From positions 24,740,152-24,804,151 of the forward strand of contig NC_133536.1 in assembly GCF_048544455.1 (NCBI RefSeq): a stretch of DNA of 64,000 bases, written 5' to 3'. Below are positions 1 to 12,159 of the stretch, one piece after another; the stretch's first letter is position 1; the number at the start of each line of letters is the position of its first letter. The DNA is from Silene latifolia (lineage: Eukaryota > Streptophyta > Magnoliopsida > Caryophyllales > Caryophyllaceae). The notes under the pieces were generated by a model. That model was not told the DNA's origin. It ran no database searches and worked only from the letters and a program-made list of their open reading frames with translations. A program made the position numbers and the translations under genes.

Positions 1-1229
1 TAGAGCACAGGAACCAGTACAGTCGTGGGTCGGTGGGTGTGTCGTGTAATGCACACCCGAACCCATTGTATAATTAATTAAGGGCGAAATTAAATGGCGT
101 CTTGGAGATTATTGATCAAGGATAAACAATGACCTTGAGAGATTTAATGTAGAAGGGAGGATATTAAAGGAGGTAATATTGAAGGTAAAAGAAAAATTGG
201 AGTGAATAAAGAATGTTTTTTTTAAAATAATGTTGAAAAATAAAATATTTATCGTTTTGGGTCGTAAATAAACTTATTTGTTAAAATTGTGTCCACGTAG
301 GCTTGGAATACCATACCGAAGCTAATAAACGGAATAGACACGCCACTAGCATTCGTGAATAAAATCACAACAAAAAAAAAATATTAACCTAAGGTAACCG
401 ATAGAACAGGTAGTCCTTCCACATGTTTCATTTAGCGGCAAGGGGTACACTAGTTGTTTATATTCCTAGTTAATTTGAAGTATGGATTATTTTGAGAAGG
501 ACGAATATTTCCATTAAATAACCCTAAAAAATACACTCATGCTCTTCATCCACAATGCAAAGGCTAATACTCGTAGTCTCATACTCGCTTATCACCATCA
601 AACCGCTACTCGCACCTATCGTAATTCCCAACTGAACGTAGTGCGCGGCAGATGGAGCTTTTTCGCTTATTGGTATCAATAATGTTCGGTCAAACTATCA
701 AATTGGTAAAAGAAAAATGGAAGGAAATTGCCAGACTTTTAGATCATAAAATCGATATCTAAAGATGGTTCCAAAACATGTTACATTTGTAGAACAGAAA
801 TCCACAGAGCGGCTGTACAACTACCAAAAGTTACATAAGTTATTCACTCCTCAACCATGAGGCTACTAGACAAATTATTGCAAGAGGACTGAAAATGAAA
901 CGGTAATATTGATTTACTATGGAGCATTAGATACTACTCAACATACGAGCAAATAACCTTAAAGAGATACGGCAAAACACAATGTAAATACATCAAGTTC
1001 AAACAAAAGCTCCAGTGTCGCTATCAGTACGACTAAGATGATCACATATTCATCATGATCATGTAAAAGTTGAAAATTCAGTTAAAAAAAATATAATTGA
1101 TGACATGGATCCATTGGCTCCAAATAGTTTGAAATCAACACCAAAACACCAATTAATTTGTCAAAGAACCTCATTTAGCCAAAAAAAATCGTTAGAAGAT
1201 TCATAACCACGACCAATGTAAAGTGATCA
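1..1229. other. spacer and probable 3' flank of F-box gene 1
   Basis: No gene is recognisable. The stretch from about 780 to 1229 resembles, at lower identity, the 3' flank of the related F-box gene at 8824-10158: a shared order of words such as aaaatgaaac, cacaatgtaaata, catcatg and catgtaaaag lies downstream of both stop codons. It is therefore probably the 3' UTR and downstream flank of the minus-strand gene that ends at 1230. Bases 1-780 show nothing further. Confidence 0.5.
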
Positions 1230-3851
1230 TCAAAGTGAATAATAATCAATAAGCACATCAAGGGACACCCTGTCATCATCAGAATCAGACAAACCTGAGT
1301 AGCACATAGAGTAATCAATATGGTCGGGATCTGGAATATAATAGGACGAATGACCATAGTCGGCAGTGGAATCGTTAGGGTATAGAAGGTGCATGTTCGC
1401 TAATCTTTTACCCAAATCTCCTGATAAATCGATGTGGAGGCAAGAACGTAAATCCATGGATTTAAGATGAGGGCATCCATCCAGAATTGTTTTCAAACCT
1501 TCATTGTTCATGCTGTTCCCAATTAGTTGAACATGGCGTAGTTTAGGCATGCTTTTAGAAATGGCTAGAGCTTCGTCATTGCATATGTATTTGTCATTAC
1601 TCATGTAATCTTCGTCATTACTCCAGTAATCTTCGTCATTGGACGTGTTATCTGGTAACTTACAACAGACACCATTTAAGCCAAATGATGTCAATGAAGG
1701 GCAAGCATGGCCGATAGCTTCAACTGTCTTATGTGAGAACGAACAATGTATCATCTGGATTTCCTCCAGCATAGGGAGTTTTTTCACTGCTTCGATCAGT
1801 CTTTCAGCAGTCAATGATAAATTATACACATAGCCGAGACGCAGATGTTTAAGATTCTTGCATCTGTTAAAATGTTTTCAGAAATACAAAGATGTATTAA
1901 AAGACAGGATGCACAAAATATAGGGCTGAATGTTTAGTCCATAAATCCAATAAAAAAATTGCCACCAGCTACAATCGAAAACCTGAAGACCAGCACGAGA
2001 AAAAGCGAATGTGGATCAGTCGGATCAAATTAGATACTCTGTTTTTGAAACTAATATCTATATTCAATCCAAATCTCCAAAAATCAAATTAGATATCCAA
2101 GTTTCAAATCCGATGCAGATTGGATCTTAGTGTGGAGCGGCGCAAAGCGCAAGGAAGAGGTATCCGGTAACAAATTTGATGTTGTCTAACATGAATAAAG
2201 GGGAATAGAAATGGCATAGGTAGTTAAAGATCCTCATGAAAAAGATATGGAGAGTGCATACTGGCGAGTCTAGTTAAGTGAGACTCATCGAAAAGATGCG
2301 ACTCATCTAAAAGAGGCACCTAATATGCACCGAGGCATTTTAGGTGTTACCTCAATGCCTTATCCAAGCGGCCATACACGCATCCGAGGCTCGCTTTTTT
2401 AAACAAAGGATTGGATATCAAAAACCCCAGGCCAATCAAATGCGGTAGGATATTAAATCAAATCGAATATCCGGATATTTTACTCAGCCTTATCGGATAT
2501 GCGTCAATTCACAAACAACATATAAACAACAAATACCATTACTTCCTAATTCCATTGAATTCCTTACGTTTGCTTTTTAGACATTATTTAGAGCATCTCC
2601 AATGGTTGGCAAAAAGGACTTGCTTGCAATTTTAAGAAATTGCAAGCTAATAGCTCAACCATTGGAGTTGTCCATGTAGATTAGCTTTGCTCAAATAATT
2701 TTGAGCTCGTAGCTCTATGAAGCTACTTGCTTAAATGGACCCACAAGAAAAACATAGTCAATAGGAAAATAGTGGTCTCATTTATTTAATTTTAATTTTA
2801 TGTTTAGAAATTAAAAATTGAATAAATAAGTAAGAGTATATGACAAATGAGTCTAATCAAGCTAGTAGTATATTGGCTTCACCATTGGAGTAAATTGTAG
2901 CTTGAAAATGTTGTAGCTCAAAAAAATGATGTGGCAAAGGTAAGCTAGTACCAACTAGCTTACCATTGGAGATGCTCTAAATAAGTTAGAAGAATCTTCA
3001 ATAGAACTCTACAATACCGCAAATAACATAAAAGATAATCACGTGAGATCTTATGTAACTAAAAATATGACGAGAAAAATGAACATTGATATACGTGCAA
3101 CTCATGCTCTTGCGCATGTTTTACTGGCTGTGTTGGAAAAACTATTTGGATTGGCAAGGTGCCTTGAGGTAGCGGATCGGCTTGTTGGTTGATTTAATGA
3201 CTGTACCCAGTTGGATTTAAAAAAAACGTAAGCAATTCAACGAAATAGAGGGCCCAATCCCAATCATTTACGAGTATTATAAACTAAAACATCTTTCTCC
3301 ATCGCAAATCATTTATTTACCTATTAAAATAGGTCTCACAAAAAATAAAGAAGAAAACGTAAACAAATGATTGAGACGAAGAAAGTAACCTATCAACACG
3401 ATTACACAATGCAGTAAGAGAATATAGCATACCTTTCAGTGATGTACGTCAAGGTCCTATGCGGGATATCATGATATTTATAACCAGATCGATACTCCAA
3501 ATAGACATCAATCAAACCACCAGCACTCGAATTGATAGCGTAACGAGTCAAATTATTGAGACTCCACAGCAAATTAACATAATGACGCTTAGGAACGGTC
3601 ATATTTATGGTTCTAAACGTAGCAGGTTGTTTGCATATTCTGCGAAACAACATACACACTTTTTGGACATTCTCAATTAAGTCAATTGTCAACAATTTTG
3701 AAAAGATTAGGACCCATATGTCTTCAAGTAGTTCTAACCAATTTGGGAATTGGGTTTTGTTGGTTTGATGAGTTATTAAATCGGTTCTTTGTTTCTTGTT
3801 TTTGGGTTGATTGGTTGATGATGATGAATTAGGGTTTGGAATTGAAGCCAT
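1230..3851 (-). CDS. F-box/LRR protein, SKIP19/FBL23-like (gene 1)
   Basis: Two exons are supported: 3433-3851 (start codon 3849-3851) and 1230-1863. Donor GAAAG|GTATG and acceptor TTAACAG|ATGC join in phase, and the summed length of 1053 nt gives 350 residues. The F-box lies at residues about 36-84 (PNWLELLEDIWVLIFSKL, then VQKVCMLFRRICKQP and TFRTINM). Leucine-rich repeats follow (RLIEAVKKLPMLEEIQM, AIGHACPSLTSF, MPKLRHVQLIGN, ILDGCPHLKSMDL), then an acidic tail ending in IDYYSL. This architecture matches plant F-box/LRR proteins that act as substrate adaptors of SCF ubiquitin ligases through SKP1; the substrate is unknown. The upstream in-frame ATG at 3920 is rejected because the paralogs at 10158 and 26402 start at the equivalent of 3851. 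Compared with them, this protein has a local 7-residue repeat (SNDEDYW, SNDEDYM, SNDKYIC) between LRRs. The 1569-bp intron holds a MITE. Confidence 0.85.
2584..2984. mobile_element. MITE in the intron of F-box gene 1
   Basis: A perfect terminal inverted repeat of about 23 bp (TTATTTAGAGCATCTCCAAT… on the left, its complement on the right) brackets some 400 bp without coding capacity. AT-rich flanks make the exact ends and target duplication ambiguous, so the superfamily is left open. The inside repeats phrases of the ends (attggagt, agctacttgc, aagctagta), as expected for a small foldback DNA transposon. Confidence 0.75.
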
Positions 3852-4689
3852 TGTCGGAGTGGAAGTTGTGGAAGTTACGAAGTTACCGAGGGATGTTAGA
3901 TGTAGAGGTTTTAAGTACATGAAGTGTTCGCACCAAAAAAAAAAATGTAGATGAAGCGTCAGTTTTTGTTTAGGTTCTGAGGTCGTGGGTTTAAGTAACG
4001 TGGCAGGAGTACAAATCTAGTATTAGGATCGATTTTACACAATGTCAGTGTAAAACGACCTTACATGAGAATAACGGACTGTTTGGTTTAATATACGTAT
4101 ATTATATAACTAGTATTGATGTCTAGCTTCGTTCGGGTTACATTTACTTACTATTAGATTTTTTTTTCATTAAATAAAATTACTAAAGTTGCACAACCCA
4201 TAAATTTATCATTAATATATTTTTTTTATGATATATCTTACAATTACAATGAAATAAATTTTGAGTCAAACTCACTACTCCCGCTATTAATATTTTACTC
4301 TTATTAATGAAACAATGGCAATAACATTTCACTCATTACCCGTAATCGTTGTTACTTTCACTACTCCCGCCGTAATTATTGATACTGTCACTACTGCCGC
4401 ATTAATATTGATAATTTCACTTCTCCCGCCGTAATTATTGTTACTTTCACTATTGCCGCATTAATATTGATTATTTCACTACTCTCATTGTTTCTACCAC
4501 TTTCACTAATCTCGCTGATAATATTGTTACTTTTACCATTCATATGAGTGATTACTATCATATAACTATATCCAATGTTATTACAGCTCTTTTCTTTTCT
4601 TTATTGACGAAATTACTTTTACTACTTAGGCATGTAATTTTAAGAGGATTATATATTTATATAAATATATTACATATATGCATTATGAT
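3852..4689. other. AT-rich spacer with degenerate tandem repeats
   Basis: This is the upstream region of F-box gene 1. From about 4270 to 4530 a loose repeat of roughly 55 bp recurs four to five times with words such as cactactcccgccgtaattattg and gccgcattaatattga, too diverged for an exact unit. A small hairpin (ttttacac/gtgtaaaa) lies near 4032-4055. No gene is seen. Confidence 0.45.
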
Positions 4690-6127
4690 AGGCTATCGCA
4701 CACCTATGCAAAGATAATATTTATACCCTAACAAAACAAATGAATGTAGTACGTAGGGATCGAACCACAGAGAGACGGGAGTTGTTAATTAGTTGTTATG
4801 GATTGAACTTTTATCTCGGTAGGTTAACAGTTGATTGATTGGTTTGATTTGATGTGATAATAAAACAATAATAAAGAAAATGTCTAGGGAGGTCGGGTCA
4901 CACATGTTAATTATGTAAATGCTCATGTCAAGTTAGGAAGTTGATTTTACGATAATGTTTAGGCTTAAAGACACCCACCTTACGATATTAGTGTCAACCA
5001 TAGACGGGGTCCTAGAGAAACTCTCGTCCATGACTAGGTCATCCTACTACACATGCTTAGTCTAATTCAATTCCGTGCCTCTCGACTTTTAGAATAAATG
5101 AACAAACTTAATCAATGAATAAGGCCTTTAAACATAGATTAATTAAACGTGACGATGCAAACATGTGATAGAGACAATTTATCAATTTAACTTAGCCTCA
5201 TTTTAACATTTACAATTTACTTAGTCATGCATGGTTTCCCTTACTCCTTAGACAAATGTAACTACTCAAACATGATGAAAAATGTAAACTACACTAATGA
5301 TAATTAAAATGATAAGCATAATGGAAATATAAATAGAAATTACCTTGCAATATGGAAATGAACTAGAAATGGAAGAACAATGCTTGTAATGAAATAACTT
5401 GAAATGAAACTTTGGAATATAACTTGAATGGAAATTGTATTGAAATGTTTATAACATAAAGTAAATCTAAACTAAGCTAAGCTAATAACTAAACTAATCT
5501 AACTACTAAACTTAGAGAGAATTATGAGAAATAATTGTGTATGCGAATGGTGTCCAAAAGCCTTGTGACGAGTCCCCTATTTATAGGATTTGAGTGTGTA
5601 ACGTAAACAAGCCAAAAACACACGTCCCCGATCGGAGACACCCAACCCCAATCGGGGTTAGCATTACCCTGGTATTTTCCATTTAATGCTTGATTAAAGT
5701 CTTTGTGGAATCCAAAGTTTGTTGTTAATGCCTCCTTTAATCTCCGGATTAAGACTCTTTTGGCATCCCATGAGCATCCTATGACAAGCATCTTATAACA
5801 TTTTTGTGGACTTTGCAATTTGGGTTTTGACTTTCATTTGCATTTTATTTCCATTTTCTCACATTAGTCCAACACTTTTGCTCATGTAAGTCGATGCTTT
5901 ATTTCATTGTTGGTCCATTCTTCTCTTCAACTTAGCTTTGTATCCTAGTGCTTGCAAATATGTGGAATTAAGCTCCTTAATTTTTAAGTACCTACAAAAT
6001 ATGATAGAATATGCAAATGCAACTAGAAATATAATATTAACTCAAAATCACTAAGGTTAGTGCATAATGTCATACAAAATGGAGCTAAAATAAGAGGTAA
6101 AAATGTATATAATTTGGACTTATCACA
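4690..6127. repeat. unclassified dispersed non-coding repeat
   Basis: The stretch runs from gataggctatcgcacacc to ggacttatcac and has the look of a common plant dispersed repeat: a fixed-sounding head (accctaacaaaac, then gggatcgaaccacagagag) and a tail rich in aaatg/taaaa. I recognise the style but cannot assign a class; no LTRs, poly(A) or convincing inverted ends are visible. A 98-codon minus-strand open frame (5522-5818) inside has no recognisable domain and is not called as a gene. Confidence 0.35.
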
Positions 6128-6837
6128 TTAAATCAAATCGAAAGAATTATGCAATATTATATATTATGGAATCTAACTTCAATTATGTATAACCTACTTA
6201 TATTATATTTTTGTATGTTAAATAATAAACATCTCTATACATCTAATAAACTATAAAGTTTAATAAAATTGCATAAATTTTAAATTTAATATATAATTTT
6301 ATGATGATAATAATTAATACCATAAGTCTGCATGTTTATATTAACTAATTATTTTATTTTAAGGAAATTGACCATCTTATAGTCTCTATAAATATTTAGG
6401 AAAATTACCAAACATCTTCTTTCTTTTAGTCTCCTTGGAATTGACCATCTTAATTATTTATTTTATTTTATTTTAAGGAAATTGACCATATTAATTAATT
6501 ATTTTATTTTAAGGAAGTTGACCATGTTTTAGTCTCTTACAATTGTTTAGGAAAATTAACAAGCTTCTATATAATTTAATTTTAACCCAAATTATATAAT
6601 ATTTGCATTGAGATCCCTTAATCGGGTCCATCACATGGTGCAAGTGATTTAAAACTATATAGTATAATTAATTTGTATAACTTTCTTTAATTACATTGAA
6701 GTCCCTTGGTTTCATGATGTGAATATGTGATAACAAAAAAAAAGATTGTGCTAAATTGGTAAAAAAAATTTGGTATAATATATGTAATATTCTATTCTTT
6801 CGATTAGTTAGATTTGACAAAACAATCCTTTTCAAAT
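6128..6837. other. AT-rich spacer with a short dispersed repeat
   Basis: The phrase ttattttaaggaaattgacca occurs three times with small changes between about 6352 and 6530, together with tagtctct and tttaggaaaatta, which indicates an old local duplication. No gene is seen. Confidence 0.4.
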
Positions 6838-6845
6838 AGTCCAAC

Positions 6846-7801
6846 TAGACCTGTACCCCGGCCGGCCTAGGGCCGGGTCGGGCTGGCCAGGGGGCGGGCC
6901 AGGCTCTCCTGGTAAGACCCTGGGCAGGGGGAGGGGCGGGCTTGGTCAAGCCGGGCCGGGCTGGGATATGCTTGTCCCGGACTAGGCCCGTGACGGGCCA
7001 AGGCCGGGCCGGGCTGACGGGCCAAGGCCGGGCCGGGCTGACGGGCCTAACCAATTTATTTATTTTTTTTGAGAGAAAAGAACAATTCACTAATAGAACG
7101 TCATACGGCACTTACAAAGAATAATTATAATCGAAAACAAATCTAATGGAAACCAAAGAAAAATAATTTTCTTATAAACTAGGGATCTCAAAACAGCATC
7201 TGACAATTCGGCTCGTCCTATTATTGCTATCTTCATGTAGCTTTTGAGGGGATCCTTCGTTTGATTTATGAGATAAAATTTACCTCTGACTGGTTCCAAA
7301 GATCGTTGACAAATTATTTTTACCCTTTGAAAGAACACGCTGCAAACCATCAACAAACTACTCTTGACTATATTACTGATGAAACTAACCCCACGAATAA
7401 ATGGAAAAACCCCGAAATAAGGGAAGGAAAAATAATTCTCACCAAAAGGGAGACTTTTATTGAATAGAAGATATATATGCATACTATTGATTGAAATTTG
7501 AAACAATTTTGGGGCTTACCATCGATCAATTGATAATCGATGGGAGCCCCCTGTATAGTATGATGGAGGCTAGGGTTTTTTTAGAGAGAGTTTTTTGAGA
7601 GAGAGAAAAATATAATTTATTTTTATTTCTTACTATTTTGCTAAAATGGCGGGCCAAAGCCGGCCGGGGCCGGGCTGGAATTTCAGGACCCGGGCCAGGC
7701 CCGGGGCAAGGGTAGGTCACGACCGGGTCAGGCCAAATTGCATAAAATGACGGGCTAAGACGGACTGGGTCTAGGTCAGCATGTTCTGATGACCAGCTCT
7801 A
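6846..7801. mobile_element. non-autonomous hAT element, GC-rich ends
   Basis: The element is bracketed by an exact 8-bp direct duplication agtccaac (6838-6845 and 7802-7809), and its ends are short inverted repeats (TAGACCTG left, complement of TAGAGCTG right). An 8-bp target duplication with TAG-type ends is the mark of the hAT superfamily. Both terminal regions are very GC-rich and full of GGGCCGGG-like words, including a 24-bp tandem unit at about 6991-7048; the middle (about 7050-7640) is AT-rich. No transposase is recognisable: the open frames of 138 and 88 codons have no known domain, the latter being low-complexity. Confidence 0.85.
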
Positions 7802-7809
7802 AGTCCAAC

Positions 7810-8100
7810 CAAAAGAATCTGACATCAAGATTCAAGAGACTCGAAGTAAAATACGATATAAAAGTCAGTTGCTGATTCGAACTTTTTAGAGCCTAATCAA
7901 TACTTAACTAATCCTAATGATGCAACCAAAATAGTAAGATTTAGAAATAACCCGTATGCAAAATAGTCCTAAACTGTTATAAACTGAAACGACTGGTAGT
8001 CCGGTACACACTGATGTTTGATTGATCTACAATAGCTCATCCAAAATACATTGAACTCAACCATCCGAAAGCAGTGTGAAGCGAGTATATATTGAGCTGT
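7810..8100. other. unique spacer left of the duplication
   Basis: AT-rich sequence without a gene. The tandem duplication begins just after it; the four bases TGAT at 8100-8103 are shared with the far breakpoint. Confidence 0.4.
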
Positions 8101-8823
8101 GATGTAACTTTATTAATGTATTGAGCTGCGACTTAGTTATATTCAGTTTCGGTTGAATTTTATGGAGCCGTCCTTCAATTTTGTTAAGCTACAAGTTATA
8201 TTTATTGAGTTTAGTACTCTGCTCTAGTTTTTTTGAACTATGATTTATATTTATATTGAGCTCAGAACTTGTAAACTGTGTGTTTAACTAAATTGAATCG
8301 TGAGTAAAACTTATTGAGTGGTGCTTTAAATTACGAAAATGTCACTGATTGCACATACTATCGGTTTTAACTTTTATGTCTCTATTTACAATTTACTAGG
8401 GTGACTCATAAACTTCCACCAAAAAAAGTCGATTGGACCTTATTTGATGGAGCAATTTAAGTTCCTGACCTTTTGATTTCTTCTATGATAATGAATTGAT
8501 AAATGTCTAGAGTAGAGAACGTTTCGAAACACATTACATCTTCAGAACTCAGATCGGTATACTGGCTGGACTCTGGAGGTAGCAAAAACTCGGTGACTTC
8601 TCAGGGATGAGAGTCTACTAGACAATTTGTAACAAGGATGAAAATGAAACATTAATAACATTCAATTTCGCGTATAACCCCGAGAATACGGTGGAAACAC
8701 AATGTAAATACAGCAAAGTCGAAACACAATCACATATTCATCATGTCATGTAAAAGCCGAAAATTCAGGCAGAGGATTCATAACCAGGATAAACCATCAC
8801 CAGTAAAGTAAATTGTCAAACTG

Positions 8824-10158
8824 TCAAAGGGTATAATAATCAATATATGCAGCCTCGTCAAAACCGTCATCATCAGAACCAGAGAAACACGAGCAGTAAT
8901 CAGGGTAATCAGAATAGCTGCCATCTTCATAGTCATCTTCATCAGAACAGGTACCACGGTTATATTTGGCAGCGGAATCATAAAGGCATATAAGGCGCTT
9001 ATTGGCTTCAATTCTTTTACCCAAATCCCCTGATAAATTGATGTAGGAACAGGCACGCATATCTAGGAATTCAAGATGAGGACATCCATCTAGGATTGCT
9101 TTCAAGCCTACATTGTCCATGCCGTTCCCAATTAGTTGAAGATGGCGTAGTTTAGGCATGCTTTTAGAAATGGCTAGAGCTTCCCCATTGTATACATAAT
9201 CTGCTTTTTTAGATCCGTCACCATTTAAGCTGAATGATATCAGTGAGGGACAAGCATGGCCGATTGCTTCAACTGTCTCATCTGAGAAAGAATTGATTTT
9301 AACCTGGATTTCCTCGAGCATTGGCAGTTTATAAACTGCTTCAATCAGTTTTTCATCAGACACATATACCTCGTGCCCAAGGCGCAGATGTTTGAGATTC
9401 CTGCATCTGTTACAACCATATATTAAAACAGAATGCACAATCCTTCCTCCCATCCAGCCAGACCAAAGGTAACATGTAACATGGACCCACTTTTTTCCTC
9501 AGAAAAGTGGGTCCATGTTATTTTTGGTTTGGATGGAAAGAGTGGATCTATGTTACTTGTTGGTCTGGATGGGAGGGACGTGGAGTAACTAATGATGTCA
9601 GATTGCCGGTAAAAAAATCAAGTTTAAAAGGGGTCAAATATAACGCAGCCAAATAGTAACTAAATAATAAGTTCGAGTACAAATTCGAACATAAAAACAA
9701 ACGAAAATGGAGGCGGTAAACCAAAATCAAATAAAAAAAAAGATTAGATTAAATGTATACCTGTCAATGATATACATAAAGATATCGTCGTCACAGAGAT
9801 ACTCCATATAGATATCAGCCAAACCACCGGCACTACAATCGACCGCGTACCGAGTCATAAAATGGAGATTATAAGGCACATTATTAGTACTTTGACCGTG
9901 AGGAAGGCTCATATCAATAGTTTTAAATACGGAGGGTTGTTTACATATTTTGCGAAACAACATACAAACTTTCTGGACGTTCTCAATTATTTCAATTGTC
10001 GTCAATTTTGAAAAAATTACGATCCATATGTCTTCTAGTAATTGTAACCAATTTGGGAATTGGGTTTTGTTGGTTTGATGAGTAATTAAATCGGTTTTGT
10101 GTTTCTTGCTGTTTGGTTGATTGATTGATGATGAATTGGGGTTTGAAATTGACGACAT
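8824..10158 (-). CDS. F-box/LRR protein, SKIP19/FBL23-like (gene 2, unit A)
   Basis: Exons are 9761-10158 and 8824-9406 (donor ATTGACAG|GTATAC, acceptor TTGTAACAG|ATGC); the sum is 981 nt, giving 326 residues. The F-box is near residues 34-82 (PNWLQLLEDIWIVIFSKL, VQKVCMLFRKICKQP, VFKTIDM). The LRR part includes KLIEAVYKLPMLEEIQV, AIGHACPSLISFSL, MPKLRHLQLIGNGM and ILDGCPHLEFLDM, followed by an Asp/Glu/Tyr/Ser-rich tail ending IDYYTL. It probably works as an SCF substrate adaptor; the target is unknown. The gene is intact here, while its tandem twin in unit B is interrupted. The 354-bp intron contains a perfect hairpin (about 9478-9519). It is about as long as family members and closest to gene 1 at 1230-3851, from which it differs throughout, so the gene 1/gene 2 split is older than the A/B duplication. 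Confidence 0.88.
9478..9519. repeat. perfect hairpin in F-box intron
   Basis: Arms AACATGGACCCACTTTT and AAAAGTGGGTCCATGTT are exact inverted repeats around a loop of a few bases. The unit B copy (about 25722-25761) keeps the hairpin with a shortened loop and one arm change. It could be the remnant of a small foldback element. Confidence 0.7.
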
Positions 10159-10290
10159 TGTCGGATGAGGGTTGTCGAGGTTTAGGCGGTTACTCGGTTA
10201 GTCAGGGATATTGAGGTTTTAAGTACAAGAGAAGAAGTGTCAGTTTTGGACTTTTGGTCTAGGATTTAAGAACGTGGGTATTTGTAACGT

Positions 10291-10507
10291 CCACAAATTC
10301 TCATTGATGGCAGCCATATTTGGTCTTCAGCTGAAGACGGGCCAAATGTCGCCATTTTAACTACAAAATGTTACCATTTTAATGACAAACTATTATAGCT
10401 TTAAAAATTATTTACCTTAAAATGGTTACATTTTCATCTTAAATGGGTGACATTTTGCCCGTCTTCAGCTGAAGACCAAATATGTCTGCCATCAGCAAGA
10501 CTTGCTG
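10291..10507. mobile_element. Mutator-type MITE, present only in unit A
   Basis: A 217-bp insertion lies between two copies of the 9-bp duplication ttgtaacgt (10282-10290 and 10508-10516). The corresponding site in unit B (26526-26534) has one copy and no insertion. Inverted repeats of about 45 bp start a few bases in from the ends (GATGGCAG, ATATTTGGTCTTCAGC, TGAAGACGGGC). A 9-bp target duplication with long inverted repeats fits a Mutator-like MITE. It sits about 130 bp upstream of the gene 2 start codon. Confidence 0.9.
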
Positions 10508-10714
10508 TTGTAACGTCGTACGTTGTATACACGTGATTATTAATTGATTATCACATAGAAAAAGACGTCTCCCTTCACTAGGTGACGGTCTATTTTTTTT
10601 ATTTTTTTTTATAACGTGGAGGTTGGATCCTCCCGGCACGCGTCAATACCATGCTAACCAACACGTACCATGTAAGCTCAATTCACGGGGTTACCTCTCA
10701 CGGGAAGACATGTG

Positions 10715-10950
10715 GCCAAGTCTCTTCCTCTAGACGGTCTATTTTAAAAAAACACAAAATTTTCAAAGCGTCTTGCTTGTGACGGGCTAATTCCGTCACA
10801 AGCTAAAGACCTCTCACAAAAAGGGAGAGGGGATAAGGTGGGGCATCCCCCATGTGCTTCCCCACTCACCTCTCATGGGTATTTTGTGAGAGGAAATGGT
10901 ATCCGTCACAAGTTTGTGACGGATATCGCCGTCTTCAATGAGATTTTGTG
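10715..10950. repeat. foldback/MITE-like sequence upstream of gene 2
   Basis: It contains two short perfect hairpins, CTTGTGACGG…CCGTCACAAG at 10776-10802 and ATCCGTCACAA…TTTGTGACGGAT at 10901-10924, around a stretch with paired ctctcaca/tgtgagag words. The same sequence lies in unit B near 26730-26970, so it predates the duplication. Ends and target duplication are not clear. Confidence 0.45.
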
Positions 10951-12159
10951 CAAAATTTTTTGTTTACTTCCGTTGTAAGTAGAAATAATTTACAACGAAA
11001 GTATAACTCCATCTAAATCCACACTTTCTAAGTAGGAATAATTTACAACGAAGGTATAACTCCATCTAAATCCACACTTTTTTTGGGAGTGACGGTGCTT
11101 TCCACCCCTTCGTAACAACTTACAGCTGTTGTAAACAAGATTTAAAAATTTATTTAGTGCTAATAAATAAGTTGTCTTCTAATAATGAAATCGTTTCAGG
11201 TGGTTGTCCTACCTAAGAATTCTTGGATTATTATATGAGGAAAGCGAGATTGTAATATCCAGTGTTATTCACACACGGTAATATTCATGGTACTCAAAGT
11301 CTCAACTTTAAAAGTTTAAATTAGAAATTAATCCATTTTTAAATCTAAATTTTTAAAATTACCCTCTAATAAATAAATAAAAATATTCCTAAAAATATTC
11401 TTTTAAGATAAACTTTTATTAAATCTTAAAATTAATCTTATATAAATGGTAGTAATATAAGTAATAAAAAAGGTACGTATAATATAAATTTGGATACTAA
11501 TATAAATTGTTACTCGTACAATCTAATTTATGATAAAAATAGGTACGACTATTATGAAAACATGTAATAAATGACAGAATTAAAGAGTCATTTTGAGTCA
11601 TAACGAGTAATAAAAAAAAGCCACGAAATCAATATAAAAGCACTACTACAGATACAGGCTATAACAACGGTTAAAAACCGTTGTTATATAAAAAAGCGGA
11701 CGTTGTTAAAGCGTCCGTTGTAAGAGGTTTTAAAAACGGTTGGTTTTCTTAAGTAACCCGTTGTTAAAACTATTAACAACGGTTTTAAGTATAAAAACCC
11801 GTTGTGGAAAATGTGACTCAATTTTGGGGGGAAAGTTATAACAACGGGTTGTAATATACAAAACCGTTGTTATAACTAAAGACAACGGGCTGTTTATAAA
11901 TAACCGTTGTTGTTTGTTCTTAAAAAAAAAAAAATTAAATATTACTAGATGCATGCATAATTACGGCCCGTTATAATTCCAATGCATGCATTATTACTGA
12001 CATCCCTGTGCATATGAACGGACAATATGGAATGAGAAGGGTTAATAATAAGATTTGAAGCAGCAGAGAGATATATGATGATGATTATGGCACAACTTTC
12101 TAACATATATATTAATTAAAAAATAACTCAAACCACACATTGCTTAGTATAAATACATG

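Noticed and set aside
3852-3920. Upstream in-frame ATG extending F-box gene 1 by 23 residues
   Set aside because: Both paralogs start at the equivalent of 3851, and the extra residues have no counterpart there.
5522-5818. 98-codon minus-strand frame in the 4.7-6.1 kb repeat
   Set aside because: No domain, no splice or promoter context, and it lies in a dispersed non-coding repeat.
6845-7506. Frames of 88 and 138 codons inside the hAT element as transposase relics
   Set aside because: The first is low-complexity Pro/Ala/Arg from GGGCCGGG repeats; the second has no hAT dimerisation or DDE-type motif.
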